From Actinomadura madurae (GTDB lineage Bacteria; Actinomycetota; Actinomycetes; Streptosporangiales; Streptosporangiaceae), in assembly GCF_900115095.1 (NCBI RefSeq), contig NZ_FOVH01000001.1, positions 868,001-932,000 on the forward strand: a stretch of 64,000 nt of DNA, given 5' to 3'. The notes under the pieces are model-generated. The model saw nothing but the letters and a program-made list of their open reading frames with translations, made no database searches and was not told the origin of the DNA. A program made the position numbers and the translations under genes. This document shows, one piece after another, positions 10,326 to 18,588 of the stretch (position 1 is its first letter; every line of letters starts with the position of its first letter).

Positions 10326-11078
10326 CTAGTACTTCGGCCCCACGAACTCGTCCAGCCGCGCCACCGCCTCCCGCTTCGCCACCGAGAAGTTCCGGGCGGT
10401 CATCTGCGTCCATTCGATCCCTAGCCGGTCCAGCGCACCGGTGAACAGCCGCTGGATGTCCAGCGACGCGTTCGTGAAGTTGTACCGCGGATACTCGTAC
10501 CAGCGATCGCCTCCCTTGAGGCGCTTACGGACCCGGTTCGTCGTCCGGCACCCGTCCGAGTGGATCAGCCCGCGGACGAACTCGCCGGTGTGCTCCTCGA
10601 CGATCTTCCGCTGCCACGCGAGCAGTTCGATCTTGCGAGTGTGCTTCATCCCCGGTCCGTGCTGGGGAAGCAGGCATGGCCAGTGCTTGGAGTAGGAGCC
10701 CACCATCGTGCAGCCCGGTTTCTGGCGGCGTCCGACCTTGGACGACAAGACCGCGCCCACCGCGTCGGCGGCCATGTCGATCAGGCCGGGCCAGGCGTCG
10801 GCGCAAGCGATCTCCAGGCGGTAGACGCCGTTGCGCTGCCGGGCCAGATGACCGTCGCCGAGGTAGAGCCCGAGAAGGTAGGAGTAAGCCGTCGTATCGA
10901 GCCCCTGGTCATGACAACGGGGACATAACGGGGGAGTGTGGCTCGCGGCCTTCTCGGGGTGCTTCTTCCAGTTGCCCAATGTGGACTTGGGTATCCCCGT
11001 CTGGCGATGGACCTCGGCGATCGTGAACCCCGAGCCCAGCAGGCGTAACGCGAGCGGGCGCTTTCGCGGATCGTACAT
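10326..11078 (-). CDS. HTH protein with two LAGLIDADG-like motifs (homing-endonuclease related)
   Basis: This 250-residue protein has an N-terminal helix-turn-helix (FTIAEVHRQTGIPKSTLGNW, residues 18-37), a CPRCH putative zinc knuckle, and two LAGLIDADG-type helices, YLLGLYLGDGH and FVRGLIHSDGCR, each keeping the acidic residue. This is the layout of free-standing LAGLIDADG-derived proteins in actinomycetes. Whether it still cuts DNA or is a domesticated regulator is unknown. I chose ATG at 11078 because the frame further upstream reads through tRNA-Leu. Base composition is visibly lower in GC than the neighbours. It lies 100 nt downstream of tRNA-Leu on the same strand and could be read through from it. 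Confidence 0.78.
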   Translation of the reverse strand: MYDPRKRPLALRLLGSGFTIAEVHRQTGIPKSTLGNWKKHPEKAASHTPPLCPRCHDQGLDTTAYSYLLGLYLGDGHLARQRNGVYRLEIACADAWPGLIDMAADAVGAVLSSKVGRRQKPGCTMVGSYSKHWPCLLPQHGPGMKHTRKIELLAWQRKIVEEHTGEFVRGLIHSDGCRTTNRVRKRLKGGDRWYEYPRYNFTNASLDIQRLFTGALDRLGIEWTQMTARNFSVAKREAVARLDEFVGPKY

Positions 11079-11178
11079 GCCCGCACTGTCGCATCCGCCA
11101 CTGACAGTTTCCTGATGATCGCACTCGGTGAGAGGTGTTCGCCGGTGTTCGTGTTGTGGCGGGCTGGAAGTCCATGGG

Positions 11179-11263
11179 TACCGGGAGCGGGATTCGAACC
11201 CGCACGCCCTTTCGGACAAATCCTTTTGAGGGATTCGTGTCTACCTAATTCCACCATCCCGGC
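11179..11263 (-). tRNA. tRNA-Leu (anticodon CAA)
   Basis: Read on the minus strand, the acceptor arm GCCGGGA pairs with TCCCGGT. The anticodon stem AATCC/GGATT encloses the loop CTCAAAA (anticodon CAA, reading UUG). A class II long variable arm follows, then the T arm GGGTTCGAATCCC. The 85-nt span ends at discriminator A; the genomic bases after it are CCC, so CCA is added post-transcriptionally. A TAGAAA box lies about 15 nt upstream of the 5' end. Confidence 0.95.
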
Positions 11264-11352
11264 ATTTTCCGGAAATTTCTAGCTCGGTCCGGCTCGTCGC
11301 CCTGGTGCGGGGCGACGGGGACCAGGGTAGCGGGTTTCGGTAGGGTCGTGGT

Positions 11353-11955
11353 GTGGAGAGCGCGCGGCGAGTGGTGATCGCGGAAGACGAGGCCCTGATC
11401 CGGCTGGACCTGAAGGAGATGCTTCAGGAGGACGGCTACGAGGTGGTCGGGGAGGCCGGGGACGGCGAGACGGCCGTGCGGCTGGCGGGCGAGCTGAAGC
11501 CCGATCTGGTGATCCTGGACGTGAAGATGCCGGTGCTGGACGGGATCTCGGCGGCCGAGCGGATCTCCGCGGACCGCATCGCCCCGGTGGTGATCCTCAC
11601 CGCGTTCTCCCAGCGCGAGCTCGTCCAGCGGGCGACGGAGGCGGGCGCGATGGCCTACCTCGTCAAGCCGTTCTCCAAGACCGACCTCGCGCCCGCGATC
11701 GAGATGGCGGTGAGCCGGTACACCGAGCTCCGGGCGCTGGAGGCCGAGGTCGCCGGGCTGCAGGAGCGGCTGGAGACCCGCAAGGTGGTGGACCGCGCCA
11801 AGGGGCTGCTGCAGGAGGCGCACGGCTGGTCCGAGCCGGAGGCGTTCCGCTGGATCCAGAAGACCTCGATGGACCGGAGGCTCACGATGCGGGCCGTCGC
11901 CGAGGCGGTCGTGGCGGGCGCGTCCGGTGGCCGGGGAGAGCCCGCCGCAGGCTGA
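11353..11955 (+). CDS. pdtaR: Response regulator with ANTAR RNA-binding output domain (PdtaR-like)
   Basis: This 200-residue protein has a CheY-like receiver at residues 5-120, with acidic pocket EDE, phospho-acceptor Asp in LVILDVKMPVLDG and the conserved Lys in YLVKPFS. A coiled coil and a C-terminal ANTAR domain (VDRAKGLLQEAHGWSEPEAF and the following helices) come next. ANTAR proteins bind paired hairpins in nascent RNA and prevent termination. A cognate PdtaS-type kinase is not in the window. The GTG start is six nt after a -10-like TAGGGT and has no Shine-Dalgarno sequence, which strongly suggests a leaderless transcript. The liv operon follows, but regulation of it by this protein is only a possibility. 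Confidence 0.92.
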   Translation: MESARRVVIAEDEALIRLDLKEMLQEDGYEVVGEAGDGETAVRLAGELKPDLVILDVKMPVLDGISAAERISADRIAPVVILTAFSQRELVQRATEAGAMAYLVKPFSKTDLAPAIEMAVSRYTELRALEAEVAGLQERLETRKVVDRAKGLLQEAHGWSEPEAFRWIQKTSMDRRLTMRAVAEAVVAGASGGRGEPAAG

Positions 11956-12223
11956 CGCGCCGCCCCCGGCACCCCCGCGTTGTCAAGGTCCAAAGCGGAC
12001 GTACCGGACTGATCCCTTAGCGTCACTGTATGTAATCGTCCCAGGCAACGGCGGGTATCGGAAGCTCACAGGGGCGTAACGAACGAGTAACCCTTCGATC
12101 CGGGGGTCCTGTTATGGGGCGGGTCGACGGTGTACGACATAGCTGGTCCCCGAGTGACCGTTTCCTTCATCCGAGGTGGCGGCGTCGGGGCTTGACTCGT
12201 ACCCGATCCCCTCCCGGATCCGG

Positions 12224-13417
12224 ATGGAAAGGTTGGGCACCTTGCGGCGCAACATGATGAGGATCACCGGCGCGGTGGCGGTGAGCGCGGCGCTCGCGCT
12301 CGGCGCCGTGGCCTGTGGTGACGGCGATAGCGACTCCGGTGGCAGTGGCGATGAGGTCACGATCGGGTTCATGGGTGACCTGACCGGTGAGAACTCGGGC
12401 CTGGTGATTCCGCCCAAGCAGGGCGCGCAGCTGGCGATCGAGCAGTACAACGCCACGAACCCCAAGGTCAAGATCAAGTTCAAGACCTACGACAGCCAGG
12501 GCAAGCCGGAGCAGGCGACGTCGCTGGCGCTGGGCGCGGTCAAGAACGACAAGATCGCGGGCCTCATCGGCCCGGCGTTCTCGGGTGAGTCGCAGAGCGT
12601 CGGCCCGATCCTCGAAGAGGCGAAGATCCCGAGCGTGTCGCCGTCGGCGACGAACATCACGCTCGGCGAGAAGGGCTGGAAGTACTGGCACCGCGTGGTG
12701 GCGGACGACGCCGCGCAGAGCGCCGGCGTCGGCGTCTTCGCGATCAACTCGGTGAAGGCGAAGAAGGTCTTCCTGGTCTCCGACAACCAGGACTACGGCA
12801 AGGGCCTCGCGGACGCCATCGAGAAGGCGGTCAAGGAGAAGGGCGCTCAGACCCAGAGCGACGCGGTCGACGACAAGGGCACCGACTACTCCTCGACGGT
12901 CAACAAGATCAACCAGTTCAAGCCGGACCTGGTGTACTTCGGCGGCTACTACGCGGTCGCGGGCCGGCTGTTCAAGCAGCTGCGCGAGGGCGGCTACAAG
13001 GGCAAGATGATGTCCGGCGACGGGTCGCTGGCCACCGGCCTGATCGACGGCACCGGCCAGCAGAACGCGCAGGGCACGCTGATCAGCTGCGGCTGCCTGA
13101 TCGACGCCGAGGGCAAGACGAACCCCAAGGCCAAGAAGTTCGCCGACGACTACAAGGCCAAGTTCGGCTCCGAGGTCGCGATCTACTCGACCGAGGGCTT
13201 CGACGCCGCGACGGCGTTCATCGAGGCCGTCAAGGCCGGCAAGACCGAGCCCGAGGACATCAACAACTACCTGAAGACCGTCGACGTCCAGGGTGTCGGC
13301 AAGCAGATCAAGTTCGCCGACAACGGTGAGCTCGCCACCCAGGACATCTACATCTACGAGGTGGAGGGCAACAAGCTGCCGCTCCTCGGAAACAGCAACG
13401 AAGCGAAGGTCTCGTAG
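12224..13417 (+). CDS. livJ: Branched-chain amino acid ABC transporter, substrate-binding lipoprotein
   Basis: This is a periplasmic-type binding protein of about 397 residues in the Leu/Ile/Val family, with a lipoprotein signal (arginine-rich start, hydrophobic stretch, lipobox LGAVAC) and a Ser/Gly linker. The ligand-binding fold shows VTIGFMGDLTGENSG, the IGPAFSGES segment and PSVSPSATN. The start is uncertain: ATG at 12224 is listed, but TTG at 12242 has the better ribosome-binding site (GGAAAGG, 9 nt spacing) and gives a shorter signal peptide. It is the first gene of a five-gene importer operon. A hairpin just after its stop may keep its mRNA more abundant than that of the permeases. 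The 268 nt upstream contain no gene; the promoter is not clear. Confidence 0.93.
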   Translation: MERLGTLRRNMMRITGAVAVSAALALGAVACGDGDSDSGGSGDEVTIGFMGDLTGENSGLVIPPKQGAQLAIEQYNATNPKVKIKFKTYDSQGKPEQATSLALGAVKNDKIAGLIGPAFSGESQSVGPILEEAKIPSVSPSATNITLGEKGWKYWHRVVADDAAQSAGVGVFAINSVKAKKVFLVSDNQDYGKGLADAIEKAVKEKGAQTQSDAVDDKGTDYSSTVNKINQFKPDLVYFGGYYAVAGRLFKQLREGGYKGKMMSGDGSLATGLIDGTGQQNAQGTLISCGCLIDAEGKTNPKAKKFADDYKAKFGSEVAIYSTEGFDAATAFIEAVKAGKTEPEDINNYLKTVDVQGVGKQIKFADNGELATQDIYIYEVEGNKLPLLGNSNEAKVS

Positions 13418-13454
13418 GCGTAACCGGACGCCCTACCGGGACCCTGACGGCGCG

Positions 13455-13484
13455 GGAGCGGGAGCGCTACAGCGTTCCCGCTCC
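13455..13484 (+). terminator. Intra-operon hairpin between livJ and livH
   Basis: GGAGCGGGAGCGCT and AGCGTTCCCGCTCC form a 14-bp stem with one G-U pair and a 2-nt loop, followed by TTCTCTCT. It sits between the binding-protein gene and the permease gene. By position it is either a partial terminator or an mRNA-stabilising structure that sets subunit stoichiometry. Confidence 0.65.
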
Positions 13485-13509
13485 TTCTCTCTGACTAAGG
13501 CGACCTACG

Positions 13510-14475
13510 GTGCTCGACGACTTCATCAATCAATTCTGGCCGTCGACCATCGACGGTCTGGCGCTGGGCGCGATCTACGCGTTGCTGGCGCTGGGCTACA
13601 CGATGGTCTACGGCGTGCTGCGGCTGATCAACTTCGCCCATGCCGACATCTTCATGGTCGGCACGTTCGCGGCCCTGTGGACGGTCCGTTCGCTGGGCGT
13701 CGACACGGTGGGCGGGTTCGCGCTGATCGGGGTGGTGGTGCTGACCGCGGTGGTGGCCGGCGCGGTCGCCGGCGGCGGCGCCATGCTCCTGGAGGTGACG
13801 GCGTACAGACCGCTCCGCAAGAGAGGGGCGTCGAGACTCGCGGCGCTGATCTCGGCCATCGGGGCCTCGATCTTCATCCAGCAGCTGTTCGCGACGGTCG
13901 TCGTGCACCGGGTCTTCGGAACCTCGAAGGAGGGCGGCAAGCTCCCGGTCGACGAGCACTTCAAGAAGCTCACCGACGTGGTGGACGTCGGGCCGATCCA
14001 GATCAGCAACGACAAGCTGATCATCTTCTTCGGCGCGGTGCTGATGATGGTGGCGCTGGACCAGTTCGTGAACCGGACCAAGCTCGGCCGGGGCATCCGC
14101 TCCACGGCGCAGGACCCGGAGACGGCCGTGCTCATGGGCGTCAACATCGACCGGGTCGTGTCGGTGACGTTCATGGTCGGCGGTGTGATGGCGGGCGTCG
14201 CGGCGGCGCTGTACTTCCTGCGCTTCGAGCAGACGAACTACTTCGTGGGCTTCCTGCTCGGCATCAAGGCGTTCACGGCGGCGGTGCTCGGCGGGATCGG
14301 CAACATCCGCGGCGCGCTCGCCGGCGGTTTCGTCCTGGGTTTGCTTGAGATGTACGGTTCGAGCCTGTTCGGCTCGGAGTGGCGGGACGTGGTCGCGTTC
14401 ACCGTGCTGATCCTGGTCCTGATGTTCCGTCCCACCGGCATCCTCGGTGAGTCCCTCCAGCAGGCGCGCGCATGA
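13510..14475 (+). CDS. livH: Branched-chain amino acid ABC transporter permease LivH
   Basis: This 321-residue polytopic permease of the LivH family has hydrophobic segments throughout. The typical first loop LALGAIYALLALGYTMVYGVL and INFAHADIFMVG are present, as is the EAA-like coupling region GIKAFTAAVLGGIGNIRGA near the C-terminus. It forms the membrane channel with LivM and is driven by LivG and LivF. The start is GTG at 13510; the upstream ribosome-binding site is weak (AAGGCGA). Its end overlaps the livM start by 4 nt (ATGA), indicating coupled translation. Confidence 0.93.
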   Translation: MLDDFINQFWPSTIDGLALGAIYALLALGYTMVYGVLRLINFAHADIFMVGTFAALWTVRSLGVDTVGGFALIGVVVLTAVVAGAVAGGGAMLLEVTAYRPLRKRGASRLAALISAIGASIFIQQLFATVVVHRVFGTSKEGGKLPVDEHFKKLTDVVDVGPIQISNDKLIIFFGAVLMMVALDQFVNRTKLGRGIRSTAQDPETAVLMGVNIDRVVSVTFMVGGVMAGVAAALYFLRFEQTNYFVGFLLGIKAFTAAVLGGIGNIRGALAGGFVLGLLEMYGSSLFGSEWRDVVAFTVLILVLMFRPTGILGESLQQARA

Positions 14476-15629
14476 ACCTCACGAAGAAGAACGGAAACGG
14501 CAACGGAGGCCGGCTCGGTTCCGGCCTGTCCCTCGACCCGCTGCGGACCTGGTGGGCGGGCGCTCCCGGATGGCAGCGGTGGGCGGTGTACGCCCTGCTC
14601 ATCGTGGCCGCGGTGTTCCTGCCCAGCGAGTCGATCGGCACCTTCATGGCGCCGAGCGGCGCGAGCTGGCCGTCGATGCTCAGCGACCAGATCGCCATCT
14701 ACGTGCTGCTGGCGATCGGCCTGAACGTCGTGGTCGGCATGGCCGGCCTGCTCGACCTCGGGTACGTGGCGTTCTACGCGGTCGGCGGGTACACCATCGC
14801 GATCTTCGCGGTGCGGTACCACTGGAGCTTCTGGGAGACGCTGGTCCTGGCGATCCTGTTCTCCGCGCTCGCCGGGGTGATCCTCGGGGCGCCGACGCTG
14901 CGGCTGCGCGGCGACTACCTGGCGATCGTGACGCTGGGCTTCGGTGAGATCGTCAAGCGGACGGCGAACAACAGCTCGTTCGTGAACGGCCCGCGCGGCG
15001 TGCAGGGCATCCCGCACCCGCCGTCGCTGTCGGAGTTCGAGATCCTCGGCGTGCAGCCGCTGAAGTACGGGCTGCTGGACTCGCGGCCGTACTACTACCT
15101 GCTGCTGGTGTTCATCGTCCTGGCGATCATCTTCGTGCGGCGGCTGGATGCCTCGCGGGTCGGCCGGGCGTGGGCGTCGATCCGGGAGGACGAGGACGCC
15201 GCCGAGCTGATGGGCGTCCCGACGTTCAAGTTCAAGCTGGCGGCGTTCGCGATCGGCGCGGCGATCGGCGGCAGCGGCGGCGTGGTGTTCGCCGCGAAGC
15301 AGACGTCGATCCTGCCGGCGAACTTCGAGTTCATCGTGTCGGCGCTGATCCTGGCGGCGGTCGTGCTGGGCGGCTCGGGGAACATCCCCGGGGCGATCCT
15401 CGGGGCGTTCGTGGTGGCATGGCTGCCCGAGCGGTTCCGGTTCCTGGACGACTACCGGATGCTGATCTTCGGCGGCGCGCTGGTCCTGATGATGATCTTC
15501 CGCCCGGAGGGCCTGTGGCCGTCCCGGCGGCGGAAGGCCGAGCTGGCGGAGGGCACCGGCGGAATGGGCAGCATGGGCGCCGAGGTCGCCGGGCCGGGGC
15601 AGTCCGAGGCCGCGGAGGTGAACAAGTGA
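14472..15629 (+). CDS. livM: Branched-chain amino acid ABC transporter permease LivM
   Basis: This 385-residue partner permease has the family segment IGLNVVVGMAGLLDLGYVAF in its second third and the coupling loop ALILAAVVLGGSGNIPGAIL near the end. A charged C-terminal tail follows the last membrane span (MIFRPEGLWPSRRRK). The N-terminus has an extra ~30 hydrophilic residues rich in Asn, Gly and Lys before the first span. The ATG overlaps the livH stop, and its own stop overlaps the livG GTG by 4 nt. Confidence 0.93.
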   Translation: MNLTKKNGNGNGGRLGSGLSLDPLRTWWAGAPGWQRWAVYALLIVAAVFLPSESIGTFMAPSGASWPSMLSDQIAIYVLLAIGLNVVVGMAGLLDLGYVAFYAVGGYTIAIFAVRYHWSFWETLVLAILFSALAGVILGAPTLRLRGDYLAIVTLGFGEIVKRTANNSSFVNGPRGVQGIPHPPSLSEFEILGVQPLKYGLLDSRPYYYLLLVFIVLAIIFVRRLDASRVGRAWASIREDEDAAELMGVPTFKFKLAAFAIGAAIGGSGGVVFAAKQTSILPANFEFIVSALILAAVVLGGSGNIPGAILGAFVVAWLPERFRFLDDYRMLIFGGALVLMMIFRPEGLWPSRRRKAELAEGTGGMGSMGAEVAGPGQSEAAEVNK

Positions 15630-16417
15630 GCGGGACGGACGAGCGCGCACCGGTCCTGGAGCTGCGGGACGTCGTCATGCGGTTCGGCGGCGTCGTGGCG
15701 CTGAACAAGGTCGACATCACGATCCGCGAAGGGGAGATCTTCGCGCTGATCGGCCCGAACGGCGCCGGGAAGACGACGGTGTTCAACGTGACCACCGGCG
15801 TGTACCGGCCCACCGAGGGCCAGGTGGTGTTCGGCGGGAAACGCATCGACGGCAAGAAGCGCTACGTCGTGACGAAGCTGGGCATCGCCCGGACGTTCCA
15901 GAACGTGCGGCTGTTCCACAACATGACGGCGCTGGAGAACGTCCTGGTGGGCGCGGACGCCCACCACCGGACGGGCCTGGCGGGCGCGTCGCTGGGGCTG
16001 CCGTGGCACCGGCGCGAGGAGCGCCAGGGCCGCGAGCGGGCCCGCGAGCTGCTGGAGCTGGTCGGGATCTCGCACCGGACCGAGGAGGCCGCGAAGAACC
16101 TGCCGTACGGCGACCAGCGGCGCCTGGAGATCGCGCGGGCGCTGGCGACGAACCCGCGGCTGCTGCTGCTGGACGAGCCGGCGGCGGGCATGAACCCGGC
16201 GGAGAAGACCGCGCTGCAGGACCTGATCCGCAGGATCCGCGACACCGGGGTGACGGTCCTGCTCATCGAGCACGACATGAGCCTGGTGATGGGGATCAGC
16301 GACCGGGTCGCGGTGCTGGACTTCGGGCAGAAGATCGCCGACGGCCTGCCGGCCGAGGTGCAGAACGACCCGCGGGTGATCGAGGCGTATCTGGGGGCTC
16401 CGGCCGATGCTTCTTGA
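15626..16417 (+). CDS. livG: Branched-chain amino acid ABC transporter ATP-binding protein LivG
   Basis: This 263-residue ABC ATPase has Walker A GPNGAGKTT, the Q-loop region ARTFQNVRLF typical of LivG, the signature LPYGDQRRLEIARAL, Walker B LLLLDEPAAGMNP and switch histidine LLIEHDM. Together with LivF it energises the LivHM channel. The signature reads YGDQ rather than the general LSGGQ, which is normal for LivG. I chose the GTG at 15626 because it overlaps the livM stop in the pattern GTGA. An open frame extends further upstream inside livM but has no family similarity. Confidence 0.95.
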   Translation: MSGTDERAPVLELRDVVMRFGGVVALNKVDITIREGEIFALIGPNGAGKTTVFNVTTGVYRPTEGQVVFGGKRIDGKKRYVVTKLGIARTFQNVRLFHNMTALENVLVGADAHHRTGLAGASLGLPWHRREERQGRERARELLELVGISHRTEEAAKNLPYGDQRRLEIARALATNPRLLLLDEPAAGMNPAEKTALQDLIRRIRDTGVTVLLIEHDMSLVMGISDRVAVLDFGQKIADGLPAEVQNDPRVIEAYLGAPADAS

Positions 16418-17165
16418 GATCGAGGACATCCACGTCCACTACGGAAAGATCGCCGCGCTGAAGGGCGTCTCGGTGTCGGTCGACCAGGGTGAGATCGTCA
16501 CGCTGATCGGCGCGAACGGCGCGGGCAAGACCACGACGCTGAAGACGGTGTCGGGGCTGCGGAACCTGTCGTCGGGCGCGATCCGGTTCGACGGCCGGGA
16601 CATCAGCCGGCTGCAGGGCCACAAGCGGGTGACGGCCGGGATCGGGCAGGCGCCGGAGGGGCGCGGGATCTTCCCCGGGATGACCGTGGAGGAGAACCTC
16701 CTGATGGGCGCCTACGCCCGGAAGGACAGCGCGGCGAAGGAGCTGGCGGAGGCCTACGAGCTGTTCCCGCGGCTGGCCGAGCGCAAGTCGCAGGCGGGCG
16801 GCACGATGTCCGGCGGCGAGCAGCAGATGCTCGCGATCGGGCGGGCGCTGATGGCCAGGCCGAAGGTGCTGCTGCTCGACGAGCCGTCCATGGGGCTGGC
16901 GCCGATGCTGGTCCAGCAGATCTTCTCGATCATCGAGGAGATCAACCGGCGCGGCACGACGGTGCTGCTGGTGGAGCAGAACGCCCAGCAGGCGCTCCAG
17001 ATCGCGCACCGCGCGTACGTGCTGGAGACCGGCCGGGTCGTGAAGTCCGCGCCCGCGCGGGAGCTGCTGGACGACCCGCAGGTCCGCGCCGCCTACCTGG
17101 GCGGTGACCTGGGCGACGGCGCGGCCGAGGCGGCGGACGACCCGGAGGAGGGCAAGTCCGTCTGA
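16407..17165 (+). CDS. livF: Branched-chain amino acid ABC transporter ATP-binding protein LivF
   Basis: This 252-residue second ABC ATPase of the importer has Walker A GANGAGKTT, the LivF-typical GIGQAPEGRGIFPGMTVEENL, signature MSGGEQQMLAIGRAL, Walker B VLLLDEPSMGLAP and switch motif LLVEQNA. It overlaps livG by 11 nt. An acidic C-terminal tail (DDPEEGKSV) extends past the usual end. A strong hairpin 20 nt downstream ends the operon. Confidence 0.95.
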   Translation: MLLEIEDIHVHYGKIAALKGVSVSVDQGEIVTLIGANGAGKTTTLKTVSGLRNLSSGAIRFDGRDISRLQGHKRVTAGIGQAPEGRGIFPGMTVEENLLMGAYARKDSAAKELAEAYELFPRLAERKSQAGGTMSGGEQQMLAIGRALMARPKVLLLDEPSMGLAPMLVQQIFSIIEEINRRGTTVLLVEQNAQQALQIAHRAYVLETGRVVKSAPARELLDDPQVRAAYLGGDLGDGAAEAADDPEEGKSV

Positions 17166-17185
17166 GGGGTCCTGGCTAGGCGTGC

Positions 17186-17222
17186 GCGCCCGCCCGGCCG
17201 GTTCGTCCGGACGGGCGGGCGC
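17186..17222 (+). terminator. Terminator of the liv operon
   Basis: GCGCCCGCCCGGCCGG (17186-17201) pairs with CCGGACGGGCGGGCGC (17207-17222) over 16 positions with one mismatch and the loop TTCGT, 20 nt after livF. The convergent lipoprotein gene ends 19 nt further on, so the hairpin may serve both strands. Confidence 0.8.
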
Positions 17223-17240
17223 TCGCGTCCGCGGGGACGC

Positions 17241-17816
17241 TCAGGGCAGCGCGATCTCGGCGGGCGCGGGGTCGCTGACGGCGCCGACCGGAGGCGATCC
17301 GTAGAGCCGGACGGCCTTCACCTTCGCGCCGCGGGGGATGTCGAACCACAGGTCGAACTCGGCGCGCATGGCCGCGCCGACGGAGAGCCGCTCCGGCTGC
17401 CGTTTGATCATGGTGGCGTTCACGTCGGGGGAGTGGGCGCGGCCGTCGGCGGTGATGAGGCGCTGCCTCCAGGTGTCGAAGACCTGGATGTCGCGGCCGG
17501 TGTTGACGGCGAGCAGGCGGATGCGGGTGAAGGCGCCCTTGGCGTCCATCGCGGCGTGGGTGCCCATGACGTCGGTCATGTCCGTCCGGAAGCCGATGAC
17601 GGTGAAGCGCATGTCGGCGCTGCTCCCGGTCTTGCCCCGCGGGACGCTCTCGCCCTCGCGGGCCGTCTCCGCGGGGATCTTGTAGGTGGGCGGGTCCGCG
17701 GCGTCCCCGGAGCCCGAGCAGCCGGAGAGCAGGAGGGCCGCGGCCAGCGAGAGGGCGGCGCCCGCCAGGGGAGCGCCCGCCGGCCTGCGGCGGGTGCGCG
17801 TGTCACGGTGGCGCAT
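17241..17816 (-). CDS. Secreted lipoprotein with DUF4352-like beta-sandwich
   Basis: This 191-residue protein has a Sec lipoprotein signal: basic start MRHRDTRTRRRP, hydrophobic Ala/Leu stretch, lipobox LLSGC. A short disordered linker and an all-beta domain follow, with spaced strands MRFTVIGFRTDM, FTRIRLLAVNTGRD, SVGAAMRAEFDLWFDIP and VKAVRLYGSP. The strand order resembles DUF4352 / immunoprotective extracellular domains common in actinobacterial lipoproteins. The function is unknown. I chose the ATG giving the basic signal start, although the frame stays open upstream. It lies alone between the liv terminator and a region of short repeats. Confidence 0.75.
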   Translation of the reverse strand: MRHRDTRTRRRPAGAPLAGAALSLAAALLLSGCSGSGDAADPPTYKIPAETAREGESVPRGKTGSSADMRFTVIGFRTDMTDVMGTHAAMDAKGAFTRIRLLAVNTGRDIQVFDTWRQRLITADGRAHSPDVNATMIKRQPERLSVGAAMRAEFDLWFDIPRGAKVKAVRLYGSPPVGAVSDPAPAEIALP

Positions 17817-17894
17817 GCCCGGAACGTACGTCCGGTGCCGGGCGCCGGTGAACGGCCAGGGGCGTTTCGCAACGCAACCGCAACCGGTGATCCA

Positions 17895-17938
17895 CCTATA
17901 CCGGTGTCGGCCTACCGGTGCCGGCCTACCGGTGTCAG
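17895..17938. repeat. Three imperfect ~14-bp direct repeats (CCTACCGGTG core)
   Basis: The units CCTATACCGGTGTCGG, CCTACCGGTGCCGG and CCTACCGGTGTCAGG follow one another. Each contains ACCGGT, itself a palindrome. They lie in the 278-nt gap between the lipoprotein gene (start 17816) and the hotdog gene (end 18094), probably in the lipoprotein promoter. They may be phased regulator sites or simple slippage repeats. Confidence 0.5.
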
Positions 17939-18093
17939 GGGCGGCCGGATCGGTCCCGGACACGCGTTGACCCGGGATCACCTTTGGGGCCGTACGAACC
18001 TTCCCCGGGCGCGTACGTTGTCTACTCGGTGATCCCGGGCCGTTCCCATCCACGCTACAGACCCCGGGGCGTGCACCGCAAAGAAAGCGCGGA

Positions 18094-18543
18094 TCAAGCT
18101 CCGGAGGGGGCGTCCCGCAGCATGCAGGTGAGGCGCGCGGTGCACACCCGCCGGTCCTGCTCGTCGGTGATGACGATGTCGTAGGTCGCGAGGGTGCGGC
18201 CGCCGTGCAGGCGGGTCGCCACGCCCGTGACGTACCCCTCGGTGGCGGACCGGTGGTGGGTGGCGTTGATCTCGATGCCGACGGCGATGCGCCCCGGCCC
18301 GGCGTGCAGGGCGGAGCCGACGGAGCCGAGCGACTCGGCGAGCACGCAGGAGGCGCCGCCGTGCAGGAGCCCGTAGGGCTGGGTGTTGCCCTTCACCGGC
18401 ATGCGGCCGACGACGCGCTCGGCCGACGCCTCCAGGTACTCCACGCCCATGGACGCGGCCAGGTCGCCCTCCGCGCCGGGCCCGTCCCCGGCGTGGATCT
18501 TCGCGCCCGGGTCCCGCGGGCCCGCGCCGTCGGTGTCAGTCAC
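18094..18543 (-). CDS. PaaI-type hotdog-fold thioesterase
   Basis: This 149-residue single-hotdog protein has the hallmark central helix region TQPYGLLHGGASCVLAESLGS, in which HGG precedes the catalytic acidic residue, and the strand GIEINATHHRSATEGYVTG. These enzymes hydrolyse acyl-CoA thioesters, often aromatic ones, as tetramers. The substrate is not known. The first ~25 residues are a Gly/Asp-rich tail outside the fold. The GTG start has a good GGAGG site 5 nt upstream. It is divergent from polA, with only 45 nt shared as promoter region. Confidence 0.87.
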   Translation of the reverse strand: MTDTDGAGPRDPGAKIHAGDGPGAEGDLAASMGVEYLEASAERVVGRMPVKGNTQPYGLLHGGASCVLAESLGSVGSALHAGPGRIAVGIEINATHHRSATEGYVTGVATRLHGGRTLATYDIVITDEQDRRVCTARLTCMLRDAPSGA

Positions 18544-18588
18544 TTACGCCTCCACAAAACTGTCGTACGCGCAGACTAGAGTCCTGGT

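Noticed and set aside
11176..11178. tRNA-Leu without an encoded CCA end
   Set aside because: Many actinobacterial tRNA genes lack CCA, so this is not a sign of a pseudogene.
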